Program-made: the position numbers and the translations under genes
Shown here: piece after piece, positions 22,776 through 29,355 of the stretch
Position numbering within the stretch: the stretch's first letter is position 1
Layout: each line of letters opens with the position of its first letter
Assembly: GCA_038239195.1 (NCBI GenBank)
Contig: JBBSEZ010000053.1
Span: forward strand, 1-31,551
DNA length: 31,551 nt
Source: JBBSEZ01 sp038239195
GTDB lineage: Bacteria; Planctomycetota; Planctomycetia; Gemmatales; Gemmataceae
Reading direction: 5' to 3'
Notes under the pieces: generated by a model
Told to the model about the DNA's origin: nothing
The model's input: only the letters and a program-made list of their open reading frames with translations
Database searches by the model: none

Positions 22776-23466
22776 GGCACAATCGCGGTTAGCCGGGCGG
22801 AAGGAGGTCGCGAACGGCGAACTGGGCGACCTCCTTGCCGTCGAGGATGAGAGGCACGACCTCGTCGCCACGGTAGATGCGCTCCTGCCGATAGGCGGGC
22901 GAGCGGCCGGCGCGGGGCTGAGTGTAGACTTCGACCTGGGCATCCGGGATGTTCACGATCCAGTACGCGCTAATGCGCGCTCGGGCGTAAAGGCGACGCT
23001 TTTCGCCCCGGTCTCGGGCCAGCGTGCTGTCGGCGACCTCGATCAGGAGGGCGACGTCTTGCGGTGTCGGTTGACGCGTGAAGTAAACCTCCTCGGGGCC
23101 GCGGACGATGGCGAGGTCGGGCTCCGGCGCGCTGTCCGGCGTCGCAATGGCGCACTGCACGCGAACCCACCAGTCTTCGGAGAGCACCCTTGTCAGCCGA
23201 CGGTTGATTCGCACGATGGTGCCATCATGGGGTGGGTTGTGTGGCATCTTGCAAACGATCCGTCCTTCCAGCAATTCGACCCGATCGTTCTCGGTCAAGA
23301 TGCCCTTCTCGATCATGCCGTGGTACTGCTCGACGGTGAACCGATAAAGATCGGGCGCCGCGGTCGGGGCCTGAACGGGCTGGGCCGCCGCGGGTGGGGC
23401 TGCGCTTGCCATCGTGGGGCCTCCTCAATGTCCAACGTATTTCGCGTAGAGCGTCCGCGCCTTGTC
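22758..23466. repeat. tandem duplication unit B (about 709 bp)
   Basis: Runs from a copy of the first six codons of the cysteine desulfurase through Uma2-B to the true last 13 codons of the ThiF gene. The junction with unit A lies in a shared GAC codon at about 22755-22760. Confidence 0.85.
22789..23412 (-). CDS. Uma2 family endonuclease, copy B
   Basis: Protein of 207 aa, tandem paralog of the Uma2 gene at 22083-22703. Seen: FTVEQYHGMIEKGILTENDR, VELLEGRIVCKM, SAPEPDLAIVRGP with the likely catalytic Asp, LLIEVADSTLARDRGEK with Glu and the basic residues, and the same VEVYTQPRAGRSPAYRQERI end. The gene starts 12 bp after the ThiF stop; the ribosome site gaggagg overlaps that stop, so it is translated with the ThiF gene. 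This position, next to the intact ThiF end, makes it the likely original of the pair. Target and biological role are unknown. Confidence 0.93.
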   Translation of the reverse strand: MASAAPPAAAQPVQAPTAAPDLYRFTVEQYHGMIEKGILTENDRVELLEGRIVCKMPHNPPHDGTIVRINRRLTRVLSEDWWVRVQCAIATPDSAPEPDLAIVRGPEEVYFTRQPTPQDVALLIEVADSTLARDRGEKRRLYARARISAYWIVNIPDAQVEVYTQPRAGRSPAYRQERIYRGDEVVPLILDGKEVAQFAVRDLLPPG

Positions 23467-24468
23467 CTCGTCGCTGGTGCCCTTGATGATGGCACGGCCG
23501 TCGGGGAACACCGTGAACTCGTAGCTCTCGACCTCGAACCTGAGCAGGAAGCGGTTGTAGCTCACCGCCCCGCCCATCAGCTCCAGGTGCTTCGCCATCT
23601 CCTCGAAGTTCAGCCGCGCCGGCACCCGGTGCGACACCTGCACCGCGTTCCGGCCGCACAGGCTCGTCGTCTGCGACCCATGCACGCCGTCGAGCCACTC
23701 GAAGTTGCGCCGCTGGCAGCACGGGCAATCGACCTTGCCCAGCAGCGGGGCGATCTTGATGCGCCGCTGCACGTTGTCCCACACGTCGAGGTAGATCAGC
23801 TCGCGGTTGATCTGATCTTTTCGCCCCGCCAATATCTTCAATGCCTCCGCCGCCTGGAAGCTCGCCACGATGTTCACGATCGGCCCCAGCACCCCCGCCG
23901 TCTCGCACGTCCCCGCCTCGCCCGGCGCCGGCGCCGCCTCGAACACGCAGCGCAGGCACGGCGTCTCGCCGGGCACGATCGTCATCGTCTGGCCGTGACT
24001 GCCGATGCACCCGCCGTAGATCCACGGCTTGCCCAGCTTCACCGCCGCGTCGTTGATGATGTAACGGACCTCGAAGTTGTCCGTCCCGTCGAGGATCAGG
24101 TCGGCGTCGCCCGCCAGCTCCAGAATGTTGGTGCGGTCGATGTCGGTGACGATCGGCTCCACGTGGACCGACGAATTAATGGCGCCCAGTTTGCGCGCCG
24201 CCGCCTCGGCCTTGGGCAGGTTCTCCGCGACGTCGTGCTCGTCGAACAGCACCTGGCGCTGGAGGTTGCTCGTCTCGATGAAGTCGCGGTCGATCAGCCG
24301 CAGATGGCCGACGCCGGCCCGCACCAGCGCGTTGGCCAGCACCGTGCCCAGCGCCCCGCAGCCGCACAGCGTCACCCGCGCCTGTTGCAGCCTGCGCTGC
24401 CCCTCCTCGCCGATGCCGTGAAAGCGCATCTGCCGGCTGTAGCGCTCCAGGGATGGTTCCGTTGTCAC
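23425..24468 (-). CDS. ThiF/MoeB/HesA E1-like adenylyltransferase
   Basis: E1-like enzyme of 347 aa that would activate the C-terminal Gly-Gly of a ubiquitin-like sulfur carrier as acyl-AMP. Seen: ERYSRQMRFHGIGEEGQ, the nucleotide-binding loop GCGALG (36-41), the DGTDNFEVRY block (127-136) with the Mg/ATP Asp130, zinc cysteines CLRC (171/174) and CPCC (248/251), and a catalytic-site cysteine in GTCETAGVLGP (Cys188). After the E1 domain comes a C-terminal domain (about 255-347), NRFLLRFEVESYEFTVFPDG, RAIIKGT and a tail LYAKYVGH, known from other bacterial ThiF/MoeB proteins. The GTG start at 24468 overlaps the stop of the upstream gene (GTGA), so translation is coupled; an upstream extension to 24564 is rejected. 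The partner is most likely the carrier encoded at 24829-25101. Confidence 0.95.
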   Translation of the reverse strand: MTTEPSLERYSRQMRFHGIGEEGQRRLQQARVTLCGCGALGTVLANALVRAGVGHLRLIDRDFIETSNLQRQVLFDEHDVAENLPKAEAAARKLGAINSSVHVEPIVTDIDRTNILELAGDADLILDGTDNFEVRYIINDAAVKLGKPWIYGGCIGSHGQTMTIVPGETPCLRCVFEAAPAPGEAGTCETAGVLGPIVNIVASFQAAEALKILAGRKDQINRELIYLDVWDNVQRRIKIAPLLGKVDCPCCQRRNFEWLDGVHGSQTTSLCGRNAVQVSHRVPARLNFEEMAKHLELMGGAVSYNRFLLRFEVESYEFTVFPDGRAIIKGTSDEDKARTLYAKYVGH

Positions 24469-24827
24469 GCCTCTTCCCCTACCCCGAAGTCGCTCAGGAA
24501 CGACTTCAACGTCTGCACCGATTGCTTCGACCACTTCTGCTGCTTCGCGTAGCCCACCAGGCAAGCCATGTCCTCGCGCACCCGCCGGAGCTGCTCTCCC
24601 TCCAGCCTGCCCAGGTAGCCGGCCAGGTAGCCGACCGCCTCGTCGGCGGCGGCCCCGTTGACGATTGCCTCCTCGGAGCCCGCCAGAAAGACGACGGCGT
24701 GGATTACCGCCAGCAAGAGTGGGCTCACGCCCAGTTCCTCGGGCACCTCGGGGAAGATGGCCGCGCCGTCGGGCACCTCCGCCCCATCGTCCTCTGCCCC
24801 TTCGCCCTCTACCTTGCTCTCGCTCAT
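24465..24827 (-). CDS. small acidic hypothetical protein in the sulfur cluster
   Basis: Protein of 120 aa with an acidic disordered N-terminus (MSESKVEGEGAEDDGAEVPD) and a helical body ending FLSDFGVGEEA. There is no signal peptide; the body contains a single moderately hydrophobic helix (LLLAVIHAVVFLAG). One cysteine (CLVGYAK). I do not recognise a family. The ATG is 1 bp past the carrier gene stop and its own stop overlaps the ThiF start by 4 bp, so it is translated together with both. That tight position between a carrier and its E1 enzyme points to a role in the same complex, perhaps as a scaffold, but this is inference only. Confidence 0.8.
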   Translation of the reverse strand: MSESKVEGEGAEDDGAEVPDGAAIFPEVPEELGVSPLLLAVIHAVVFLAGSEEAIVNGAAADEAVGYLAGYLGRLEGEQLRRVREDMACLVGYAKQQKWSKQSVQTLKSFLSDFGVGEEA

Positions 24828-24828
24828 G

Positions 24829-25101
24829 TCAACCTCCCGCGACCGCGGGGATGATCGCCAGCTCGTCGCCGTCCTTGACGGCCGTGGCGAGGTTTTCGAG
24901 ATAGCGAATGTCCTCGTTGTTCAGGTAGAGGTTGATGAACTGGCGCACCTGGCCGTTGTTGAACAGCCGGCCGGCGATGCCGGGAAATTTGGCGCCGAGC
25001 TCGTCGAGCACGCCCTTGACCGTCGTGCCGGCCACCTCGACGGTGGTCTTGCCCTCGGTGTACTGCCGCATCGGCGTCGGAATCTGCACCTTGATCGCCA
25101 T
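24829..25101 (-). CDS. MoaD/ThiS-like ubiquitin-fold sulfur carrier
   Basis: Protein of 90 aa with a beta-grasp (ubiquitin-like) pattern: MAIKVQIPTPMRQYTEGKTT, VEVAGTTVKGVLDELGAKFPGI, an acidic middle, DELAIIPAVAGG. The C-terminal Gly89-Gly90 is the site that E1-like enzymes adenylate and that then carries sulfur as a thiocarboxylate; the DGDEL.IIP.VAGG end is the MoaD/small-modifier signature. There is no CoxxC, so it is not a SufE. The aggagag ribosome site 7-8 nt upstream fits the ATG at 25101. It is followed at once by the acidic protein and the E1-like gene and, at the cluster end, a cysteine desulfurase. MoaD for molybdopterin is possible but no other Mo-cofactor gene is near; a role in amino-acid sulfur chemistry with the PLP enzyme upstream fits better. 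Confidence 0.9.
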   Translation of the reverse strand: MAIKVQIPTPMRQYTEGKTTVEVAGTTVKGVLDELGAKFPGIAGRLFNNGQVRQFINLYLNNEDIRYLENLATAVKDGDELAIIPAVAGG

Positions 25102-25122
25102 GAACGTCTCTCCTCGTTGGTC

Positions 25123-25788
25123 TTACCAGCGGTCCTCGTCTTCGTCCCGGCGCCTTTCGCTGGCGCGGGCGGCACGCAGTTGGCGGGCCTTGTTGGCCGC
25201 CACGATTGCCTGCACCAGGGCGACGATGAACACGATCTTCAGAATGATCCCCTTGCCGATCTGCTCCGGGGCAAACGCCACGTCGAGCAAGACGAGGCCG
25301 ACGTAGCAGATCAGCCCCACCACGCTCGCCGGCAGCGGCACGTACAGCGCCCAGGCGCCGAGCCCGGCGAAGACGGCCGTGATCGCCACGACGAACACGA
25401 ACGCCCCAGCCAGTTCCGCCGGCCCCACCGGGCCCCCGCCCAGCATCCCGGGGGCGGCCAGCAGCACGATGGAGTTGCACACGAGCTGGAGCACGGCGAT
25501 CGCGAAGAGGGTGCCCGAGGCGTTCTTCCGCGCCGCCTGCTCTGCCTGAGCGACCTCGTCGGCGCCCTTGCTGACGTCGAGGTCGTCGTGATACGACAGC
25601 CTTGGCGGGCGGCGCTCGTCGCGGTCCCGGTTGCGAAGGTCCGGGGCCTGGTAGCCCTCGTCGCCCGGCACGCGGACGCTGCTCGAGGACCGCTCGGGCG
25701 GGAGCTTCTTCCCGCAGCCCTCACAGTATCCTGCCGCGGCAAGAGGGTCGTTCTCCATTCCGCACTGCACGCACTGGACGCGAGCCAT
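25123..25788 (-). CDS. Zn-ribbon membrane protein, paralog B
   Basis: Membrane protein of 221 aa. Seen: an N-terminal zinc ribbon (Cys6, Cys9, Cys22, Cys25 in VQCVQCGMENDPLAAAGYCEGCGKKL), a charged linker (Asp/Arg-rich, about 40-90), then four to five hydrophobic segments (AIAVLQLVCNSIVLLAAPG, LAGAFVFVVAITAVFAGLGAW, VVGLICYVGLVLLDVAF, IILKIVFIVALVQAIVA) and a basic-acidic tail. It is a clear relative of the gene at 25826-26374: same ribbon spacing and DPLA..GYC..CGK. The start at 25788 gives MARVQCVQCG; the longer frame begins in low-complexity sequence. It lies 21 bp before the carrier gene. I do not recognise a function. Confidence 0.83.
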   Translation of the reverse strand: MARVQCVQCGMENDPLAAAGYCEGCGKKLPPERSSSSVRVPGDEGYQAPDLRNRDRDERRPPRLSYHDDLDVSKGADEVAQAEQAARKNASGTLFAIAVLQLVCNSIVLLAAPGMLGGGPVGPAELAGAFVFVVAITAVFAGLGAWALYVPLPASVVGLICYVGLVLLDVAFAPEQIGKGIILKIVFIVALVQAIVAANKARQLRAARASERRRDEDEDRW

Positions 25789-25825
25789 GATGGGCACCTT
25801 CCCTCGTCCGAATTCGTTCCGGCCG

Positions 25826-26374
25826 TCAACGCGAGCGCTGCGCCTCCCCTTGCAAACTGACAATCAACGGCCAAACCAGCAAGCCTACAACGATCAGACT
25901 GGCGGGCAACCACACCAGCGCCATGGCGACGCCGAACGCAAAGCCGATCGCCGTCCAGACCACCTGAAACGCCAGCGCCAGCCCGGAGGCGACCAGGGGC
26001 AGGTAGCGCGCCAGCATGCCCAGGGCGCCGAACACCATCACCGGCGGGACCGCGAGCGTCATCAGCCCAGGCAGGTAGTCGTTGGGCCGGTAGCTTTGGG
26101 GCAATTGCTCGAACAACATGGGCCCCAGCACGAGAAAAAGCCCGCCCGCCACGAGCTGCAAGGCGGCAATGATGAACAGCGCCTCGGAGGCGCGGTAGCG
26201 CTGGCCGGGCAACGACTCGCTCCCCGGCTTCTCGGCGACGTTCGTGCCACCCGGCCCGCGCCGAGAACGGAAAGACGCCGCGGGGGGCAGCCGCTTGCCG
26301 CAGGCATCGCAGTAACCGCCCGTCGCGAGGGGGTCGTTGTCCGCATCACAAGAGAGACATTTCACTGTGACCAT
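25826..26374 (-). CDS. Zn-ribbon membrane protein, paralog A
   Basis: Membrane protein of 182 aa with an N-terminal zinc ribbon (Cys6, Cys9, Cys22, Cys25 in VKCLSCDADNDPLATGGYCDACGKRL), an Arg/Gly linker (about 30-62) and four hydrophobic segments (LFIIAALQLVAGGLFLVLGP, LMTLAVPPVMVFGALGMLA, LVASGLALAFQVVWTAIGFA, ASLIVVGLLVWPLIV). It is a paralog of the protein encoded 37 bp downstream. Zn-ribbon plus membrane anchors occur often in planctomycetes without known function. Membership in the sulfur cluster is by strand and spacing only; a repeat-rich 265-bp gap separates it from the PLP enzyme gene. Confidence 0.83.
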   Translation of the reverse strand: MVTVKCLSCDADNDPLATGGYCDACGKRLPPAASFRSRRGPGGTNVAEKPGSESLPGQRYRASEALFIIAALQLVAGGLFLVLGPMLFEQLPQSYRPNDYLPGLMTLAVPPVMVFGALGMLARYLPLVASGLALAFQVVWTAIGFAFGVAMALVWLPASLIVVGLLVWPLIVSLQGEAQRSR

Positions 26375-26483
26375 GACGAGCGCCTCGAGGGAGTAGGGAG
26401 AAACGGTCCCACAGGGGCGCTCCCCACTCTACCACGCCAGGCCCCGTCCCGGAACCGGCCCGTGAAGAGAATGCCTCCGGCAA

Positions 26484-26606
26484 TGTAGCCCACCGCTCCG
26501 CGGCGGGGGACCGCGACGGAGTCGCGGGCTACAATGTCGTCCGCCGCTCCGTGGCGGCCCCGCGACTCCGTCGCGGGCTACAATCTCGTCCGCCGCTCCG
26601 CGGCGG
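26484..26606. repeat. tandem palindromic repeats downstream of the PLP enzyme gene
   Basis: tgtagccc (26484-26491) and gggctaca (26526-26533) are complementary and enclose smaller palindromes. A 35-bp segment beginning cgcgggctacaat occurs twice, at 26523-26557 and 26572-26606, with two mismatches and a period of 49 bp. Probably a dispersed repeat family. It fills most of the 265-bp gap between the PLP gene and the next gene, where nothing else is seen. Confidence 0.8.
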
Positions 26607-26639
26607 AGCGCGGGCGACATTGGCGCCTCCCAAAGCCGC

Positions 26640-27896
26640 TCACACCAGCGCCGGCTCTCCCGCCATCTCCATCAGCGGCAGGAAGTCCTCCAGCGCTGGG
26701 CCGATCAGCGCCGGCCGCTCCAGCAGGTCGGCGACGGCGTCCTGCGTCTTCAGCCCGTTGCCGGTGATGCACAGGACGATCTCCTCGTCCCGGCCAATGC
26801 GCCCCTGCGCGATCAGCTTGCGCGCCACCGCCACCGTCACCCCGCCGGCGGTCTCCGCGAAGATGCCCTCGGTGCGCGCCAGCAGCGCCATGCACTCGGC
26901 GATCTCCGGGTCGCTCGCGTCCTCGGCCCAGCCACCCGACTCGCGAATCATTTTGGCCGCGAAGTAGCCGTCGGCCGGGTCGCCGATCGCCAGCGACTTG
27001 GCGATGGTGTTCGGCTTGCGCACCGGACGATGCGTCTCCCAGCCGTTCTTGACCGCCGTGCTGATCGGCGAGCACCCCGTCGCCTGGGCCCCGTGAAACT
27101 TGCACGCGCCCGGCCGAACGAGGCCGATCTTCGCCAGCTCGCCGAACGCCTTGTGGATCTTGCCGATGAGGCTCCCCCCCGCCATCGGGCAGACGACGTG
27201 CTGCGGGATGCGCCAGCCGAGCTGCTCGGCGATCTCGTAGCCGAACGTCTTGGAGCCCTCGGCATAAAACGGTCGGAGGTTGATGTTCACGAAGCCCCAG
27301 CCGTACTTGAACGCCACCTGCGTACACAGGCGATTCACCTCGTCGTAGGTGCCGTGGACGCCGATCACCCGGGCGCCGTAGACGCTGGTGCCGAGCACCT
27401 TGGCGCGCTCCAGGTCACTGGGGACGAAGATGAAAGCGTCCAGCCCGGCGGCCGCGGCGTTGGCCGCCACGCTGTTCGCCAGGTTGCCGGTGGAGGCGCA
27501 CCCGACAGTCGTGAAGCCGAGCTCGCGGGCCTTGCTCAGTGCGACGGCGACGACGCGGTCCTTGAACGACAGCGTGGGGAAGTTGACGGCATCGTTTTTG
27601 AGCCACACGCGGGCCACGCCCAGCGCCTGGGCCAGGCGGTCGGCCTTGACCAAAGGCGTCCCGCCGACGTGGAGGCCGACGGTCGGTTCGCCGTCGAGGG
27701 GAAGCAACTCTTGATAGCGCCACATGGTGTTGGGGCGCAGCTCGATCTTCTGGCGCGTCAGCGCCTCGGCGATGGCTTCGTAATCGTAATCGACTTCGAG
27801 GGGGCCGAAGTCCTCGTTGCAAAAGTTGCTGGCGCTGATCGGGTAGGCGGTGCCACAGAGCCGACACTTCAGGCCGCGAACGAAGGGGCTAGACAC
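26640..27896 (-). CDS. thrC: threonine-synthase-like PLP enzyme, possible sulfhydrylase
   Basis: Fold-type II PLP enzyme of 418 aa. Seen: an N-terminal ribbon-like stretch with Cys11, Cys14 and Cys26 (a fourth Cys at 29 is Asp), GPLEVDYDYEAIAE, GGTPLVKADRLA, the Schiff-base lysine in PTLSFKDRVVAVALS (Lys112), the phosphate-binding CASTGNLANS (133-142), VCPMAGGSLIGKIHKAF and the C-terminal LCITGNGLK. This is the threonine synthase family, which acts on O-phosphohomoserine. Its leader holds a SAM-I-like riboswitch, and downstream on the same strand lie a carrier with Gly-Gly, an E1-like enzyme and a cysteine desulfurase. That setting suggests use of a protein thiocarboxylate to replace phosphate, giving homocysteine instead of threonine; this is inference. 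The GTG start is supported by ggaggag 7 nt upstream. Plain threonine synthase remains possible. Confidence 0.9.
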   Translation of the reverse strand: MSSPFVRGLKCRLCGTAYPISASNFCNEDFGPLEVDYDYEAIAEALTRQKIELRPNTMWRYQELLPLDGEPTVGLHVGGTPLVKADRLAQALGVARVWLKNDAVNFPTLSFKDRVVAVALSKARELGFTTVGCASTGNLANSVAANAAAAGLDAFIFVPSDLERAKVLGTSVYGARVIGVHGTYDEVNRLCTQVAFKYGWGFVNINLRPFYAEGSKTFGYEIAEQLGWRIPQHVVCPMAGGSLIGKIHKAFGELAKIGLVRPGACKFHGAQATGCSPISTAVKNGWETHRPVRKPNTIAKSLAIGDPADGYFAAKMIRESGGWAEDASDPEIAECMALLARTEGIFAETAGGVTVAVARKLIAQGRIGRDEEIVLCITGNGLKTQDAVADLLERPALIGPALEDFLPLMEMAGEPALV

Positions 27897-27957
27897 GAAC
27901 GCGCTCCTCCAGTTGGTAGCAAGGACCGGCCCGCTTCAAAATCGAAACGCGGCCGGC

Positions 27958-27979
27958 GCCCCCATTGGGTTGAGGGGGC
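27958..27979 (-). terminator. hairpin in the riboswitch expression platform
   Basis: gccccc (27958-27963) and gggggc (27974-27979) are complementary; flanking ccgg sequences can extend the stem. On the minus strand it lies between the riboswitch and the PLP enzyme gene and is followed by a T-rich gtttcgatttt stretch. It may be the regulated terminator, although the T-run is imperfect. Confidence 0.5.
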
Positions 27980-28071
27980 CTTTACCGGAGGTGTGTATCG
28001 TCCAGGGAAAGTTCCTCGCCGTCGGCTTGCGACGCACGAGGTAGAGAACAAGAGGCGTGCAGGGGCACACG

Positions 28072-28225
28072 ATCTTATCTCTCCCGGGGCCTCGACACGG
28101 TTGTCGAGGGTAGGCCGGGCAGGAGGTAGCACCAGCATTGTCGAGGCGCCTCCGGGAGGAGGGGCCAGGACAACCGGTTGCTGTGGCTTCACAGGGCCTA
28201 TTCCCTCAGCCACTCTGGATAAGAT
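28072..28225 (-). promoter_or_regulatory. SAM-I (S-box)-like riboswitch
   Basis: On the minus strand, the P1 arms ATCTTATC (28225-28218) and GATAAGAT (28079-28072) pair perfectly over 8 bp. Between them, in S-box order: CAGAGTGGCTGAGGGA (kink-turn and P2), GGCCCTGTGAAGCCACAGCA then ACC (core), a P3 arm with TTGTC/GACAA and ACC/GGT pairings, GGTGCTACCTCCTGCC (matches the conserved GGTGC..A.TCCTGC) and a P4 hairpin with CTCGACA/TGTCGAG. These match the known SAM-I consensus closely. The aptamer lies 176 nt before the GTG of the threonine-synthase-like gene on the same strand. Binding of S-adenosylmethionine would be expected to lower expression. No covariance search was run. Confidence 0.9.
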
Positions 28226-28246
28226 ACTCACCAGGTTGTCAAAGAG

Positions 28247-28275
28247 ATCGTAGGGCGAGACGGCGGCGAGGGCAA
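28247..28275 (-). promoter_or_regulatory. promoter candidate before the SAM riboswitch
   Basis: On the minus strand TTGCCC (28275-28270), a 17-bp spacer and TACGAT (28252-28247) give 4/6 matches to each consensus hexamer. A start about 7 nt later would fall just before the aptamer. The rest of the gap 28226-28344, and 27897-27957, shows no gene. Confidence 0.4.
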
Positions 28276-28344
28276 TGCTCTTCGTGGAATTTTTTGCAAA
28301 ATGAGCGCTTCGCCGTCGCGCGAAACGGCAAGCAGGAGGGTTGT

Positions 28345-29349
28345 TCAGCGTGGGCCCGGCACCGTCAGCGCCACCCGAAACCCGCTGCGCTCGTTGTGCC
28401 CTGTCTGGATCGACCGGCAGCGCTCGGCAGCGCGGCACGCCCAGCCGTAGCTGAACCACGACCCGCCGCGCTGCACCCGGTCGTGCCCCGTCGGCGGGCC
28501 CGGCGAGCCCCCCACCTGCCGAGCCGCGTAGGCCGAGGCATCGTAGAAGTCGGCGCACCACTCCCAGACGTTGCCGTGCATGTCGTACAGCCCGAACGCG
28601 TTGGGCGGATACGACCCGACCGGCACGGGGCGCTCTGGGTACGGCCCTTTGCGGGCCCCGCCGAAGGGGTAGTTGCCGTCGAAATTGGCGCGGGTGGACG
28701 AGAGCTGATCGCCGAAGTGCGTGGGGGAACGGAGCCCGCCGCGACAGGCATGCTCCCACTCCGCCTCCGTCGGCAAGCGATAGACGCGCCCCGCGGCTTT
28801 CTCCTCGGGGAGGCCCGACAACTTCGCGCAGAACGCGACCGCGTCGTCCCACGAGACGGACTCGACCGGGAACGAGCGCGCGTCGATCCCGTCCACTTTC
28901 TCCTCGCCGGGCGCCCCGGCGCGGAAGTAGCTCGGGTTGTGTCCCATCGCGCGCTGGAACTGTTCCTGGGTGACCTGACAGGTGCCGAGGTAGAAGGGTT
29001 GGGCGATCGTCACCTCGTGGCGCGGCCCTTCGTCCTCGGAGCCGTGCTTCTCCTTCTTGCCCGCGCCCATCCAGAACGTGCCGGCGGGGACGAGGGCGAG
29101 GCGCATGCCGAGCGCGTTGGTCAGCAACGGCACGCAAGGGAGAACGCCCGAGGCGAGCAGGCGGCGCAGGCGCTCCTCTCGCGCCGGGCGCTCCCGGGGG
29201 GCCTCGTCGGAGCGAAGGGCCCGCGTGAGGCGCACGACCTCGGCGCGGGCGTCGGCCTCGTCCTCGAGCCAGTCGGCCAGCACGAGCCAGTTGGCCTCCT
29301 CGGCCGGCTCGTGGTGAATGGCCTCCAACAGTGCCTGTTCCATGTTCAT
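28345..29349 (-). CDS. SUMF1/FGE-sulfatase protein with TIGR02996-type N-terminus
   Basis: Protein of 334 aa. Seen: an N-terminal repeat-companion-like domain (LLEAIHHEPAEEANWLVLADWLEDEADARAE, TIGR02996 type, about 5-50) and a formylglycine-generating-enzyme-like domain (about 80-330): LVPAGTFWMG, HEVTIAQPFYLGTCQVTQEQF, PVESVSWDDAVAFC, RLPTEAEWEHACRGG, FGLYDMHGNVWEWCADFYD, RVQRGGSWFSY and the CRAAERCRS...RSGFRVAL end. No signal peptide. The ATG at 29349 has ggggaggtg 7-8 nt upstream and is 6 bp past the kinase stop, so the two genes form an operon. In planctomycetes such SUMF1 domains often serve as regulators or ligand-binding partners of kinases; true formylglycine activity on a sulfatase is not shown. 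Confidence 0.92.
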   Translation of the reverse strand: MNMEQALLEAIHHEPAEEANWLVLADWLEDEADARAEVVRLTRALRSDEAPRERPAREERLRRLLASGVLPCVPLLTNALGMRLALVPAGTFWMGAGKKEKHGSEDEGPRHEVTIAQPFYLGTCQVTQEQFQRAMGHNPSYFRAGAPGEEKVDGIDARSFPVESVSWDDAVAFCAKLSGLPEEKAAGRVYRLPTEAEWEHACRGGLRSPTHFGDQLSSTRANFDGNYPFGGARKGPYPERPVPVGSYPPNAFGLYDMHGNVWEWCADFYDASAYAARQVGGSPGPPTGHDRVQRGGSWFSYGWACRAAERCRSIQTGHNERSGFRVALTVPGPR

Positions 29350-29355
29350 GAGCGG

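Noticed and set aside
22716..22943. 75-codon minus-strand ORF ending in YAKYVGH
   Set aside because: Only its last 19 codons are meaningful (the duplication junction); the rest is antisense-frame sequence of Uma2-B.
28225..28240. TTGACA just before the SAM riboswitch as a -35 box
   Set aside because: A -10 at 17 bp would fall inside the P1 helix, so transcription would start within the aptamer; the site at 28247-28275 fits better.
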